A DNA stretch of 33,591 nt from Burkholderiales bacterium (GTDB lineage: Bacteria; Pseudomonadota; Gammaproteobacteria; Burkholderiales; SG8-39): positions 1 through 33,591 of the forward strand of contig CAKKSJ010000276.1 of NCBI GenBank assembly GCA_919902965.1, given 5' to 3'. The notes beneath the pieces are model-generated. The model saw only the letters and a list, made by a program, of their open reading frames with translations, made no database searches and was not told where the DNA came from. Below, in pieces: positions 1-6,922 of the stretch (the first letter of the stretch is position 1; each line of letters starts with the position of its first letter). The position numbers and the translations under genes are program-made.

Positions 1-1154
1 CCCTTCGAGTTCGCCGTCGGTGCCTTGTTGGTGAGCTGCTTCACCGGCAGGTCGGCGCCCGGGTTCTGGTCGTAGTAGCCCGACTTGCGCGTCAGATCGA
101 AGGACGCCTGCGTGATCGGCACGTAGCCGGTCTTGGTGTGCCATTCCATCTGGATATCGGGCCGCGACAGGAAGGTGAGGAACTTCGCCACGCCCTTGTA
201 CTCCTCGGCCTTGCGGCCGGCCATCACCCACAGCGACGCGCCGCCGATGATCGAGTTTTGCGGCGCGCCCTTGACGTCGTCGTGGTAGGGCATGAAGGCC
301 ATCTGCCACTCGAACTTGGCCGCCTTCTTGATCCCCGCCTGCGCGCCCGCGCTCAGTGTGGCCATCGCGCACTCGCCGCTGGAGAACTTGGCATCGCCCT
401 GGTTGGTGCGCCCGGCATAGGTAAACAGCCCCTGCTTGGACATGTCGCCGAGCAGGCCTATGTGGCGTACGTGCAGCGGCGAGTTTATGGTGAACTCCGT
501 ATCGAAGCCGCCCATGCCGTTCTGCTTGGTGCCGATCGGTACGTTATGCCAGGCGCTGAAGTTCTCGATGTGCACCCAGGACGGCCAGCTGGTGGTGTAG
601 GCGCAGCCCTGGCCCGACGCCTTCAGCTTCTCGGCCGCGGCACGTAGCTCCTTCCAGGTCTTCGGCGGCACCGGCTCCAGGCCCGCCTTCTTGAACGCGT
701 CCTTGTTGATGTAGAACATGGACGTCGAGCTGTTGAAGGGGAACGACAGCATGTTGCCCTTCAGGTCGGAGTAATAGCCGGTCACCGTCGGCAGATAGGC
801 CTTGGGCTCGAACTTCTCCTTGGAGTTCTTCATTACCGTGGCGATGGGAACGATCGCGCCCTTGGCCGCCATCATGGTCGCGGTGCCGACCTCGAACACC
901 TGCACGATGTGCGGCGGGTTCTTGGCGCGGTAAGCCGCGATGGCCGCCGTCATCGACACAGGGTAGCCCCCCTTGAAGATGGCGTTGACCTTGTATTCCT
1001 TCTGCTCTTCATTGAACTTGTTGGCCAGGCCGTTAAGCGCCTCGCCCAGCGCGCCCCCCATCGAATGCCACCACTGGATTTCGGTCTGCGCCTGGGCACC
1101 GGTGCTGGTCAAGCCTAAGGTCAGCATTGCGGCGGCTAGTATCTTGATTTTCAT
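1..1154 (-). CDS. ugpB: sn-glycerol-3-phosphate ABC transporter substrate-binding protein UgpB (3' end off window)
   Basis: Periplasmic binding protein that would deliver sn-glycerol-3-phosphate or glycerophosphodiesters to an UgpAEC-type ABC importer. 384 codons are visible on the minus strand; the family is about 440 residues, so the C-terminus lies beyond base 1. The N-terminus (residues 1-22) is a Sec signal peptide ending in AQA, followed by the family-typical WWHSMGG motif near residue 28. Further UgpB-like blocks are FPFNSSTSMFYINKDAFKKA and SGECAMA. The ATG at 1154 is preceded by a GGGGAG Shine-Dalgarno at 7-base spacing. The first about 380 residues align with the second ugpB at 23797-25122 without obvious gaps, so the two are paralogues. 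Partner permease and ATPase genes, if present, lie off the left edge. Function is inferred from family resemblance; other carbohydrate or phosphodiester ligands are possible. Confidence 0.9.
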   Translation of the reverse strand, partial: MKIKILAAAMLTLGLTSTGAQAQTEIQWWHSMGGALGEALNGLANKFNEEQKEYKVNAIFKGGYPVSMTAAIAAYRAKNPPHIVQVFEVGTATMMAAKGAIVPIATVMKNSKEKFEPKAYLPTVTGYYSDLKGNMLSFPFNSSTSMFYINKDAFKKAGLEPVPPKTWKELRAAAEKLKASGQGCAYTTSWPSWVHIENFSAWHNVPIGTKQNGMGGFDTEFTINSPLHVRHIGLLGDMSKQGLFTYAGRTNQGDAKFSSGECAMATLSAGAQAGIKKAAKFEWQMAFMPYHDDVKGAPQNSIIGGASLWVMAGRKAEEYKGVAKFLTFLSRPDIQMEWHTKTGYVPITQASFDLTRKSGYYDQNPGADLPVKQLTNKAPTANSK

Positions 1155-1191
1155 TGAATTCTCCCCTAGTGAGTTTTCATCGGATCGTGCG

Positions 1192-1200
1192 AGTATAGCA
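1192..1200 (-). promoter_or_regulatory. Putative extended -10 promoter element of ugpB
   Basis: On the minus strand TGC precedes TATACT (1197-1192), an extended -10 box about 38 bases upstream of the ugpB ATG. No good -35 hexamer is visible at 17 bases. A GGATTA...TAATCC inverted repeat (about 1207-1230) lies just upstream and could be an operator. Prediction by eye only. The rest of 1201-1380 holds no gene that I can support. Confidence 0.35.
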
Positions 1201-1384
1201 GAACCGGATTACCGGCTCGTGACTAATCCAAGGTGAGACAAATCGACCCGCCGGGCAAGCTCAGACTGGCGGGCTTATGCATGCCCAATGAACCGGTTTT
1301 GACTTTCAAGGCGCGCATATCGCAACTATGGCAATGTAGACTTCAGACCCGATCTTAGCGGATGGACCAATCGAGAATCTACGA

Positions 1385-1500
1385 CAAACCCAGAAGCGGC
1401 GCAATGGCCTTGACTTCGCCTTGGCCTTGACTTCGCCCGCGCGGTCATGGCGACGACGAATTCGCGCAGGCGGGGAAGGTTCTTCAAGGACTTTGCGCGC
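1385..1500 (-). pseudogene. Possible remnant of a thiol-dioxygenase N-terminus
   Basis: Downstream of the Rho_N-like gene the minus strand can be read as LKNLPRLREFVVAMTA, which resembles the opening helix of cysteine dioxygenase family proteins; the intact copy at 1952-2551 opens MDSIKPLRDFVLELT. In a neighbouring frame EVKAIAPLL could continue it. A 15-base sequence occurs twice here (1406-1420 and 1423-1437), a 17-base tandem duplication that would break such a frame. The match is short and may be chance, so this is a weak call. Confidence 0.22.
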
Positions 1501-1524
1501 GCCTCGGCCGGACCAGGGCAAGAC

Positions 1525-1866
1525 TCATTTTGCCACGGGTTCCTTGACCATCGCCTTGCGCATGCTGCGCTTGAGGTGGTGGATCTGGTCAAGTGCGACC
1601 TTCAGCGCCTTGCGGTCGCGCCCGGCGAGCGCCTGGTCCCGCTTGGCCTTCCATTCCGTGATCCGGGCCTTGACCGCGGCCTTGTCTATGCCCTTGACTT
1701 CCTTGTGGGCTTTCATGTCGATGGCCAGAGCCTTGCACAGTGCGACCAGCAGGTGATCCTTGTTCAGTTGCGTGTAACCCTGCACGGCTTCGTGTTCGAT
1801 GCCGGCGGCGATTTCGCGCAGCTCGGTCAGGGGCTTGTGCTTCAGTTCCTCGTAGGTATGGGTCAT
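1525..1866 (-). CDS. Small Rho_N-domain-like protein
   Basis: 113-residue basic protein. The first about 45 residues (YEELKHKPLTELREIAAGIE, then a helical stretch ending LLVALCKALAI) resemble the Rho termination factor N-terminal helical domain, a small nucleic-acid-associated fold found alone in many short bacterial proteins. The remainder is strongly charged and probably helical (WKAKRDQALAGRDRKALKVA...). The ATG at 1866 is chosen because GGAG lies six bases upstream; a longer reading from 1905 has no ribosome site and adds unconserved-looking residues. It lies 85 bases downstream of the dioxygenase gene on the same strand and could be cotranscribed. Function unknown; nucleic-acid binding is inference from the fold. 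Confidence 0.62.
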   Translation of the reverse strand: MTHTYEELKHKPLTELREIAAGIEHEAVQGYTQLNKDHLLVALCKALAIDMKAHKEVKGIDKAAVKARITEWKAKRDQALAGRDRKALKVALDQIHHLKRSMRKAMVKEPVAK

Positions 1867-1951
1867 AGCGTCTCCGGTTGGGTGTTCGAATCGAGCCGGG
1901 GTCAATTATATAGTCTCGGCTACCTACGCATGCCGTGAGCGGCTTTGCGCG

Positions 1952-2551
1952 CTAGCCCGGATCCGCGGACCGGTCCCAAAGATTGGGAATCGTGCTGTTG
2001 GAATATCCGGAAACGAAGGGTTTGATCACGCCGGTTTCGCGCGCATAGACATGGCGCTTTACCGCACCGATGTTGGCGCCGTAGACGTGGATGCTGACCG
2101 CCGGCCGGTCGCTGAGCGCGTTGGATACCGTGTGGATGTCGCCCACAGTGGGGGAGACCGCATCGATGCCGCCGGGCCCGACGATATGCTCGCCGGTCTT
2201 GCGCATAGCCCGGGCGTCGCCCGCGCGCTCGTATTCCTCGCATTTTTCGGATCCGCGCAGCACGCCGATCAGTCCCCAGACCGTATGGTCGTGCACCGGC
2301 GTGCAATGCCCGGGACCCCATACGAAACTCACCACTGAAAATCGCTCCAGCGGGTCGCAGTAGAGCAGGTATTGGCGATAGGTATCGGCATGCACCTGCG
2401 CGAACTCCGGCGGCAGCCAGTCGTCGCGCGCGATCAGGCGCGCGAGCAGTTTCTTTCCCGCGCGCAGCATGGCGGGTTCATCCTGGCCGAATTTTTCCAC
2501 CGCGTGCGTCAGCTCCAGGACGAAGTCGCGCAGCGGTTTGATGCTGTCCAT
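1952..2551 (-). CDS. Cysteine dioxygenase-family thiol dioxygenase (possibly 3-mercaptopropionate dioxygenase)
   Basis: 199-residue cupin that would oxidise a small thiol (cysteine or 3-mercaptopropionate) to its sulfinate using Fe(II) and O2. Visible iron ligands are H87 and H89 in TPVHDHTVWG and H140 in GDIHTVSN. The Ser-His-Tyr relay is present as S153, H155 and Y157 in SIHVYG. The position before the HxH motif, Arg in mammalian-type CDO and Gln in bacterial 3-mercaptopropionate dioxygenases, reads His82 (GPGHCTPVHDH) as I align it, so the substrate is uncertain. The ATG at 2551 is chosen because AGGA sits seven bases upstream; an in-frame ATG at 2587 lacks a good ribosome site. The role fits organosulfur catabolism, in line with the sox genes 7 kb away. 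Confidence 0.88.
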   Translation of the reverse strand: MDSIKPLRDFVLELTHAVEKFGQDEPAMLRAGKKLLARLIARDDWLPPEFAQVHADTYRQYLLYCDPLERFSVVSFVWGPGHCTPVHDHTVWGLIGVLRGSEKCEEYERAGDARAMRKTGEHIVGPGGIDAVSPTVGDIHTVSNALSDRPAVSIHVYGANIGAVKRHVYARETGVIKPFVSGYSNSTIPNLWDRSADPG

Positions 2552-2667
2552 AGTCGGTCCTTTGTGTTCGATGCTCGTTGCCGCCATGATTCAAATTCCC
2601 GCCGCGCGCGATGCTAGAATGCGTCTGCGGCCCGGCAGGCGCGCAGCACCCAAGAACAGGCCCCGGC

Positions 2668-2769
2668 AGGAGTAAATCATTACCGATCCCTTGAAGCGTG
2701 TCCAGCAGTTGTGCTAGACCGCGTGTACCAGCGGGATGGCCTTCGCGCAGGTGTTATCTTATCGACTAA
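2668..2769 (+). pseudogene. Decayed 5' fragment of an MFS transporter gene (partial copy of the gene at 6920)
   Basis: Bases 2668-2724 match 6909-6965 at 47 of 57 positions (hand count), including the Shine-Dalgarno AGGAG, the start region and the codons for DPLKRVQ. With a small gap similarity continues more weakly to about 2769 (22 of 33 in the last block). An in-frame TAG at 2715 replaces the Trp codon, so it cannot encode a transporter. Most differences put A or T here against G or C in the intact gene, the pattern expected of decaying non-coding DNA. It lies divergently next to the dioxygenase, and the intact copy is about 4.2 kb away beyond the antiporter/kinase/regulator genes. Confidence 0.72.
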
Positions 2770-2840
2770 GCCTTACTGGTACGGCCTGCGCATAGCGCGT
2801 CGACCCGTCCATGGGACCGAGGATCCGGTGGACCGCCTGA

Positions 2841-2884
2841 CAAAACGAAGCGGGCCCTGGTGAAACGGCCCGCTTCGGTTGTTT
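2841..2884 (-). terminator. Rho-independent terminator of the antiporter gene
   Basis: A perfect 11-bp inverted repeat (2846-2856 with 2867-2877, CGAAGCGGGCC and its complement) has a 10-base loop. Read on the minus strand it is followed by TTTTG. It lies about 40 bases past the stop codon of the minus-strand antiporter gene. The plus-strand tail (GTTGTTT) is poorer, so the minus-strand role is favoured. Confidence 0.8.
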
Positions 2885-2922
2885 GCCACGCGTTGCCCGG
2901 CCAACCGGGCGAGTGGCGCAGG

Positions 2923-4359
2923 TCAGCTGTGGTCCGCGCGCTTGTCTTTTCCCGCGCGTCCGAGTTCGCTCCAAAGGCCCACGGTTGCGACCACGAAGGG
3001 AAGAATCAGGAAGAACAGGAAGGTGCGGTCAAGAGACTGGAACCATTGAAGCCAGATGTGATAGTCGAGCATTTCCAGTGCCGCTTGCGGTACCGAGCGG
3101 AAGCAGAATACCGCCACCAGCGTGGGGGGTAGCGCCGCAAGAAACAGCCCCAGCGGGTTGATCGAATGCTCATCGAATGAATTTTTCAGGATGGCAAAGC
3201 CCGCTGGATTGGGGGCGTTGGCGATGACGGTGAGCCCGCCTCCGCTAACGGCGCCTGCGACCAGGGCGTATTTGAATTCGTCGGAGACACCGCTGACCAT
3301 GGATCCCAGATAGGTAAGCGCGGCATTGTCGGTGATCGCCGTGAGGGCAGTCGCGCCGTAGTACAAGGTCGTTTCGCTGAGGCTAGCCAAGACTGCCTGC
3401 AGCCACCACTGCTGTTGCCCGCCAAGAACGACCAGACCGGCCAGAAAGAACGCCACCATCAGGCCTTCCCTCAGCATCAGGCGATTGTGATGCATCTTGT
3501 ACGCCTCTGCCAATCCTAGAAAGAACAGAAACAGGCCGATGAATATCTCCGGATGGTGATTGGTCGCCACGACTCCGGCCAGAAGCACGAGATTGACCAG
3601 GACGAAGGCAACCGGTGCCCGCGTGCCGGTTCCCTGTACGTAGGCTTTGGCCTTCCACGTCAGCTCCTTCCTGAAAAGTAGGGTCAGGATCAAAGCGTTG
3701 GTGAAAACGGCGACTAGCGCCTTCCAACCGAACATGGAAAACACCATGCCGCTATCCCACCCCCATTTGGCAGCAACCATGAGTATCGGCGGCGCAGCGA
3801 AATTGGTGAGCGTACCGCCTATGGAAACGTTTACAAAGAGCACGCCCAGGGTCAGGTATTTCAGCCGGTTCGAGGCCTGCCGGGAAAATATCACGTCGCG
3901 CAGCATCATTGCCGCCAAGGTCATCGCGGCGGGTTCGGTGACTATGGATCCGAACAGCGGCACCACGGACAAGGCGAGAAAATAGTAGGCCACGGCGGCC
4001 GGAAGAGGCACGACAACGGCCAGCTTTCTTACCGTGTCGGACACCAACTGCAGGATCGGCTTGCTCGCCGAGATCACCATGATCACGAAGACAAACATGG
4101 GTTCGACGAAGCGGGTATTGTCGAGATAGTCCGACGTGGCACCCCAGCCCAGGGTCGCGGCCATGAATACAAGGAGCACGAACGCCCAGAATCCGAATAC
4201 GGTCTCCACTTCGCCGAGCAAATGCCACAAGCCCGCGTGGCCGGGCCGCGTATGTGCGAGGTGATAGAAGTACTTGGTTGAAAAGGTATGCACAACGGCC
4301 AGACCGAACAGGGTTGCGCCGGTCAGGTGTATCCAGGTGACAGCAGTCAGTGTTTGCAT
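2923..4359 (-). CDS. Putative Na+/H+ antiporter (ion-transporter superfamily)
   Basis: 478-residue polytopic inner-membrane protein with roughly 10-12 hydrophobic segments. Paired pore-like motifs GGTLTNFAAPP (middle) and TDNAALTYLGS with GGGLTVIANAPNPAG (C-terminal half) are typical of the putative Na+/H+ antiporter family (Na_H_antiport_3 type) within the ion-transporter superfamily. It would exchange Na+ or another cation, or an anion, across the membrane. The ATG at 4359 has GAGG seven bases upstream. The gene is divergent from a MASE1 kinase/FixJ-type regulator pair and ends in a good terminator, so it is its own unit probably controlled from the shared 4360-4518 region. Substrate and coupling ion are inferred from family only. 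Confidence 0.78.
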   Translation of the reverse strand: MQTLTAVTWIHLTGATLFGLAVVHTFSTKYFYHLAHTRPGHAGLWHLLGEVETVFGFWAFVLLVFMAATLGWGATSDYLDNTRFVEPMFVFVIMVISASKPILQLVSDTVRKLAVVVPLPAAVAYYFLALSVVPLFGSIVTEPAAMTLAAMMLRDVIFSRQASNRLKYLTLGVLFVNVSIGGTLTNFAAPPILMVAAKWGWDSGMVFSMFGWKALVAVFTNALILTLLFRKELTWKAKAYVQGTGTRAPVAFVLVNLVLLAGVVATNHHPEIFIGLFLFFLGLAEAYKMHHNRLMLREGLMVAFFLAGLVVLGGQQQWWLQAVLASLSETTLYYGATALTAITDNAALTYLGSMVSGVSDEFKYALVAGAVSGGGLTVIANAPNPAGFAILKNSFDEHSINPLGLFLAALPPTLVAVFCFRSVPQAALEMLDYHIWLQWFQSLDRTFLFFLILPFVVATVGLWSELGRAGKDKRADHS

Positions 4360-4518
4360 GGCGATGCCTCGTCAGCAGTGAACTAGGTGTGGCAATGCTA
4401 GGATCCCCTCGAGGCCTTGAAAATTCGCATCTTGACGTACGGAAATCTACTTACTTGCCATCCCGCCCCCTTGGTCCCATCATTGGGAATCCTCGATCAA
4501 ACGATACCGGTTGCATTC

Positions 4519-6129
4519 ATGCTGGCTGATTCCCCGCAGATCGGAGCGCGCCGTTCGCTCGCCGTGCATCTCAGGGACGCGGCGATGTTCGCCGCGTGCT
4601 ATGTCGCGCTCGACTGGGCCAGCTACATCTATCCACTGGGCCCGTTCAACATCACGCCCTGGAATCCCCCGCCGGCGCTGAGCATCGTCTGGATGATGCT
4701 CGGCGGATTGGCTTACGCCCCTGTCATCTTTAGCACCATTTTCATTGCCGACATCATTATTCGCCAGGCGCCGGGTGGACTCATTTTCACCGCGCTGACC
4801 TCGCTGGTGCTGGCGGGTGGTTACACAGCGATCGCCGGAACGCTGCGCTATTTCCTCAAATCCGACGCCCGGCTGAGCGATACGCGCCATTTATGGATGT
4901 TCGTCGCCGTCACCACGGCCGGAACCGCGATCGTCGGGACGTTCTACGTGGGGGCCTTGTGGGCGAACGGCTTTCTCCTCGGCGAACTGTTTAGCGCCGC
5001 GGTGTTCCGCTTCTGGCTGGGCGACGCGGTTGGCGTGCTGATTACCGCGCCTCTGCTGCTGCTCGTGGCGGACGAGGTCGCGCGCAAATGCCTGCTCAAC
5101 TCCTGGCGCAGACCGGAAACCGCCTTGCAGTTCGCGGTCATGGTTGCAACGGTTTACTTTGTGTTCGAAGGCGCAGGCGGCGAACCGTCGAAATATTTCT
5201 ATCTCCTGTTCCTGCCGTTGATCTGGATCGCTCTGCGCGGCGGATTCGTCGGCGCCGCAGTCGCTTCAGGCGTCGTTCAGGTTGGCGTGGTGCTTGGTGT
5301 CCATGGTGGGCCCATGCATTCGCTGGCGCTGGTGGAATTGCAGGCGCTGGTGGCCGCGTTGTCGCTCACTGGCTTGTTTCTCGGCGTCATGGTCGACGAG
5401 CGCGAACGGGCCACCGAAAGCCTTAAGGCGTCGCTGCGGCTCGCCGCTGCGGGCGAGATGGCGGGCGCCATCGCCCACGAAATCAACCAGCCGCTTGCCG
5501 CATTGAGCAACTATGGCAGGGCCTGCCAGCTTTTTCTTGAGCGAGGCGAGGGTGCGGTTCCCTATGCCGAGCTCGACGCGACCATTGGAAAAATGCTTGG
5601 AGAGTCGAAGCGCGCGGCGGAGGTGGTCGGGCGCCTGCGGGACTTCTTTCGCAGCGGGACCACGCAGTTGGAGGAGGTGACAGTGGAAAGCCTGCTGGAA
5701 AGCGCGCGACGCATCGGTAGCAAGCTCGACGCATCCGGCGAAGTGGATTTCCGTGTCGAGACGGATACAAGCGCGTCGGTACTGCTGGCAGATCGACTGC
5801 AAATAGAATTGGTCCTGCGCAATCTGCTCGCAAATGCGTTTGAGGCCGTTGCGAATCAGCCGGCGGGAAAGAAAAGGGTCACAGTCTCGGCGCATGCGAT
5901 AGACGGCGGTCGGATTTCGTTCCGGACTACCGATACCGGACCGGGGCTTTCCCCGTCCGCGCGCGAGCTCTTGTTCGAACCTTATTCAAGCACCAAACCC
6001 ACGGGAATGGGATTGGGCCTGGTGATCAGCCAGGCGATCGCCGAAGCACACGGCGGATCGCTCAGTGCCGCGCACACCAAACATGGCGAGTTTCACCTGA
6101 TACTGCCAGGGTTGGCGGCCGATGAATAG
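4519..6129 (+). CDS. MASE1-domain sensor histidine kinase
   Basis: 536-residue membrane-bound histidine kinase from the ATG at 4519. The N-terminal about 270 residues carry about eight hydrophobic segments and the MASE1 signature NITPWNPPPALS near residues 45-60. A short linker leads to the dimerisation domain with phosphoacceptor His320 in AIAHEINQPLAAL, the FixL/NtrB-like H-box. The N-box NLLANAFEAV starts at residue 435, the G1 box DTGPGL at 472 and the G2 box GMGLGL at about 496. The ORF can be extended to a TTG at 4417, but neither start has a convincing ribosome site and 4519 gives the shorter leader. It overlaps the response-regulator gene by eight bases. Partner and gene order suggest it senses a signal relevant to the divergent antiporter; the ligand is unknown. 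Confidence 0.87.
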   Translation: MLADSPQIGARRSLAVHLRDAAMFAACYVALDWASYIYPLGPFNITPWNPPPALSIVWMMLGGLAYAPVIFSTIFIADIIIRQAPGGLIFTALTSLVLAGGYTAIAGTLRYFLKSDARLSDTRHLWMFVAVTTAGTAIVGTFYVGALWANGFLLGELFSAAVFRFWLGDAVGVLITAPLLLLVADEVARKCLLNSWRRPETALQFAVMVATVYFVFEGAGGEPSKYFYLLFLPLIWIALRGGFVGAAVASGVVQVGVVLGVHGGPMHSLALVELQALVAALSLTGLFLGVMVDERERATESLKASLRLAAAGEMAGAIAHEINQPLAALSNYGRACQLFLERGEGAVPYAELDATIGKMLGESKRAAEVVGRLRDFFRSGTTQLEEVTVESLLESARRIGSKLDASGEVDFRVETDTSASVLLADRLQIELVLRNLLANAFEAVANQPAGKKRVTVSAHAIDGGRISFRTTDTGPGLSPSARELLFEPYSSTKPTGMGLGLVISQAIAEAHGGSLSAAHTKHGEFHLILPGLAADE

Positions 6130-6745
6130 CCCGGCTCATGAGGATCTCACCGTCTACATCGTCGAAGACGACGCCGGTATGCGCGACTCGCTGTCTCTGA
6201 TGCTGGGGCTTCTCGGCTTTCGTGCGGTGACGTTCGAAAGCGCCGAAGCGTTCCTCGAAACGTATCGGGACAATTGGTCCGGCTGTGTCGTGGCCGACCT
6301 CAGGCTTCCCGGAATGAGCGGCCTTGAACTGCAGGCGGATATTCGTGCTCGGGGAAAGAAATTGCCGTTTGTGATCATTACCGGACACGGTGACGTGAAA
6401 TCGGCCCGCGCCGCGTTCCAGTCGGAAGCCGTGGATTTCATCGAAAAGCCCTTCGACGAAGCGGAATTGCGGGTGGCGATCGAAAAGGGATTTGACCGGG
6501 AATCCCGGCGCATCCGACGTACGGAAGCAGTCAGCGATCAGATCTCGAAATTGACCAAGTTGACCAATCGCGAGCGTGAAGTCCTGGAACTGGTCGGGAA
6601 AGGGCTGCACGCGAAGGAAATCGCAGCGTCTCTGGATATCAGCGCGCGCACGGTCGAGGTACACAAGGCGCGCCTGATGGCGAAGCTCGAAGCGCGCAAT
6701 GTTTCCGAGCTGGTCCGGTTTGCGCTCGCCGCGGAAAAGCAGTAG
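6122..6745 (+). CDS. FixJ/NarL-type response regulator
   Basis: 207-residue two-domain regulator. The receiver domain (residues 10-125) has the acidic pair D16/D17, phosphoacceptor D59 in VADLRLPGMSG, T87 in IITGHGDV and K109 in EKPF. A LuxR-type helix-turn-helix occupies about residues 144-200 (LTNREREVLELVGKGLHAKE, then ISARTVEVHKARLM). It overlaps the kinase gene by eight bases, so the two are cotranslated and almost certainly cognate. FixJ-type kinases/regulators usually activate neighbouring promoters, and the nearest candidates are the divergent antiporter promoter (4360-4518) and the MFS gene downstream. Bases 6746-6908 that follow hold no gene; a short inverted repeat CCGAGC...GCTCGG lies at about 6852-6871. 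Confidence 0.93.
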   Translation: MNSPAHEDLTVYIVEDDAGMRDSLSLMLGLLGFRAVTFESAEAFLETYRDNWSGCVVADLRLPGMSGLELQADIRARGKKLPFVIITGHGDVKSARAAFQSEAVDFIEKPFDEAELRVAIEKGFDRESRRIRRTEAVSDQISKLTKLTNREREVLELVGKGLHAKEIAASLDISARTVEVHKARLMAKLEARNVSELVRFALAAEKQ

Positions 6746-6908
6746 GGCGCCCCGTGCTATTCGGAACGGAACTCTGTGCTCAAGGCATCGAAGGTGGTTT
6801 TCCAAGATGCATTCGAATCCGCGTTTGCGGAACCGCACATGCGTAGCTTTGCCGAGCGTCGTCATGCTCGGACGTCCCTGCGGTGCCGCCGCCGCGCCCG
6901 GCACGAAT

Positions 6909-6922
6909 AGGAGCAGATCATC
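6909..6922 (+). promoter_or_regulatory. Shine-Dalgarno and likely non-ATG (ATC) start of the MFS gene
   Basis: AGGAG at 6909-6913 is followed after six bases by ATC (6920-6922), beginning the reading I-T-D-P-L-K. The only standard start nearby is TTG at 6932, 18 bases past the Shine-Dalgarno, which is too far. The decayed copy at 2668 keeps AGGAG and the same six-base spacing, with ATT in the start position (2679). MTDP is a common protein opening, so ATC may stand in for ATG. Confidence 0.5.

Noticed and set aside
1247..1274. CCCGCC/GGCGGG pair upstream of the left ugpB as a terminator or riboswitch
   Set aside because: Six-bp stem with a 14-base loop and no T-run; nothing matches a known riboswitch core.
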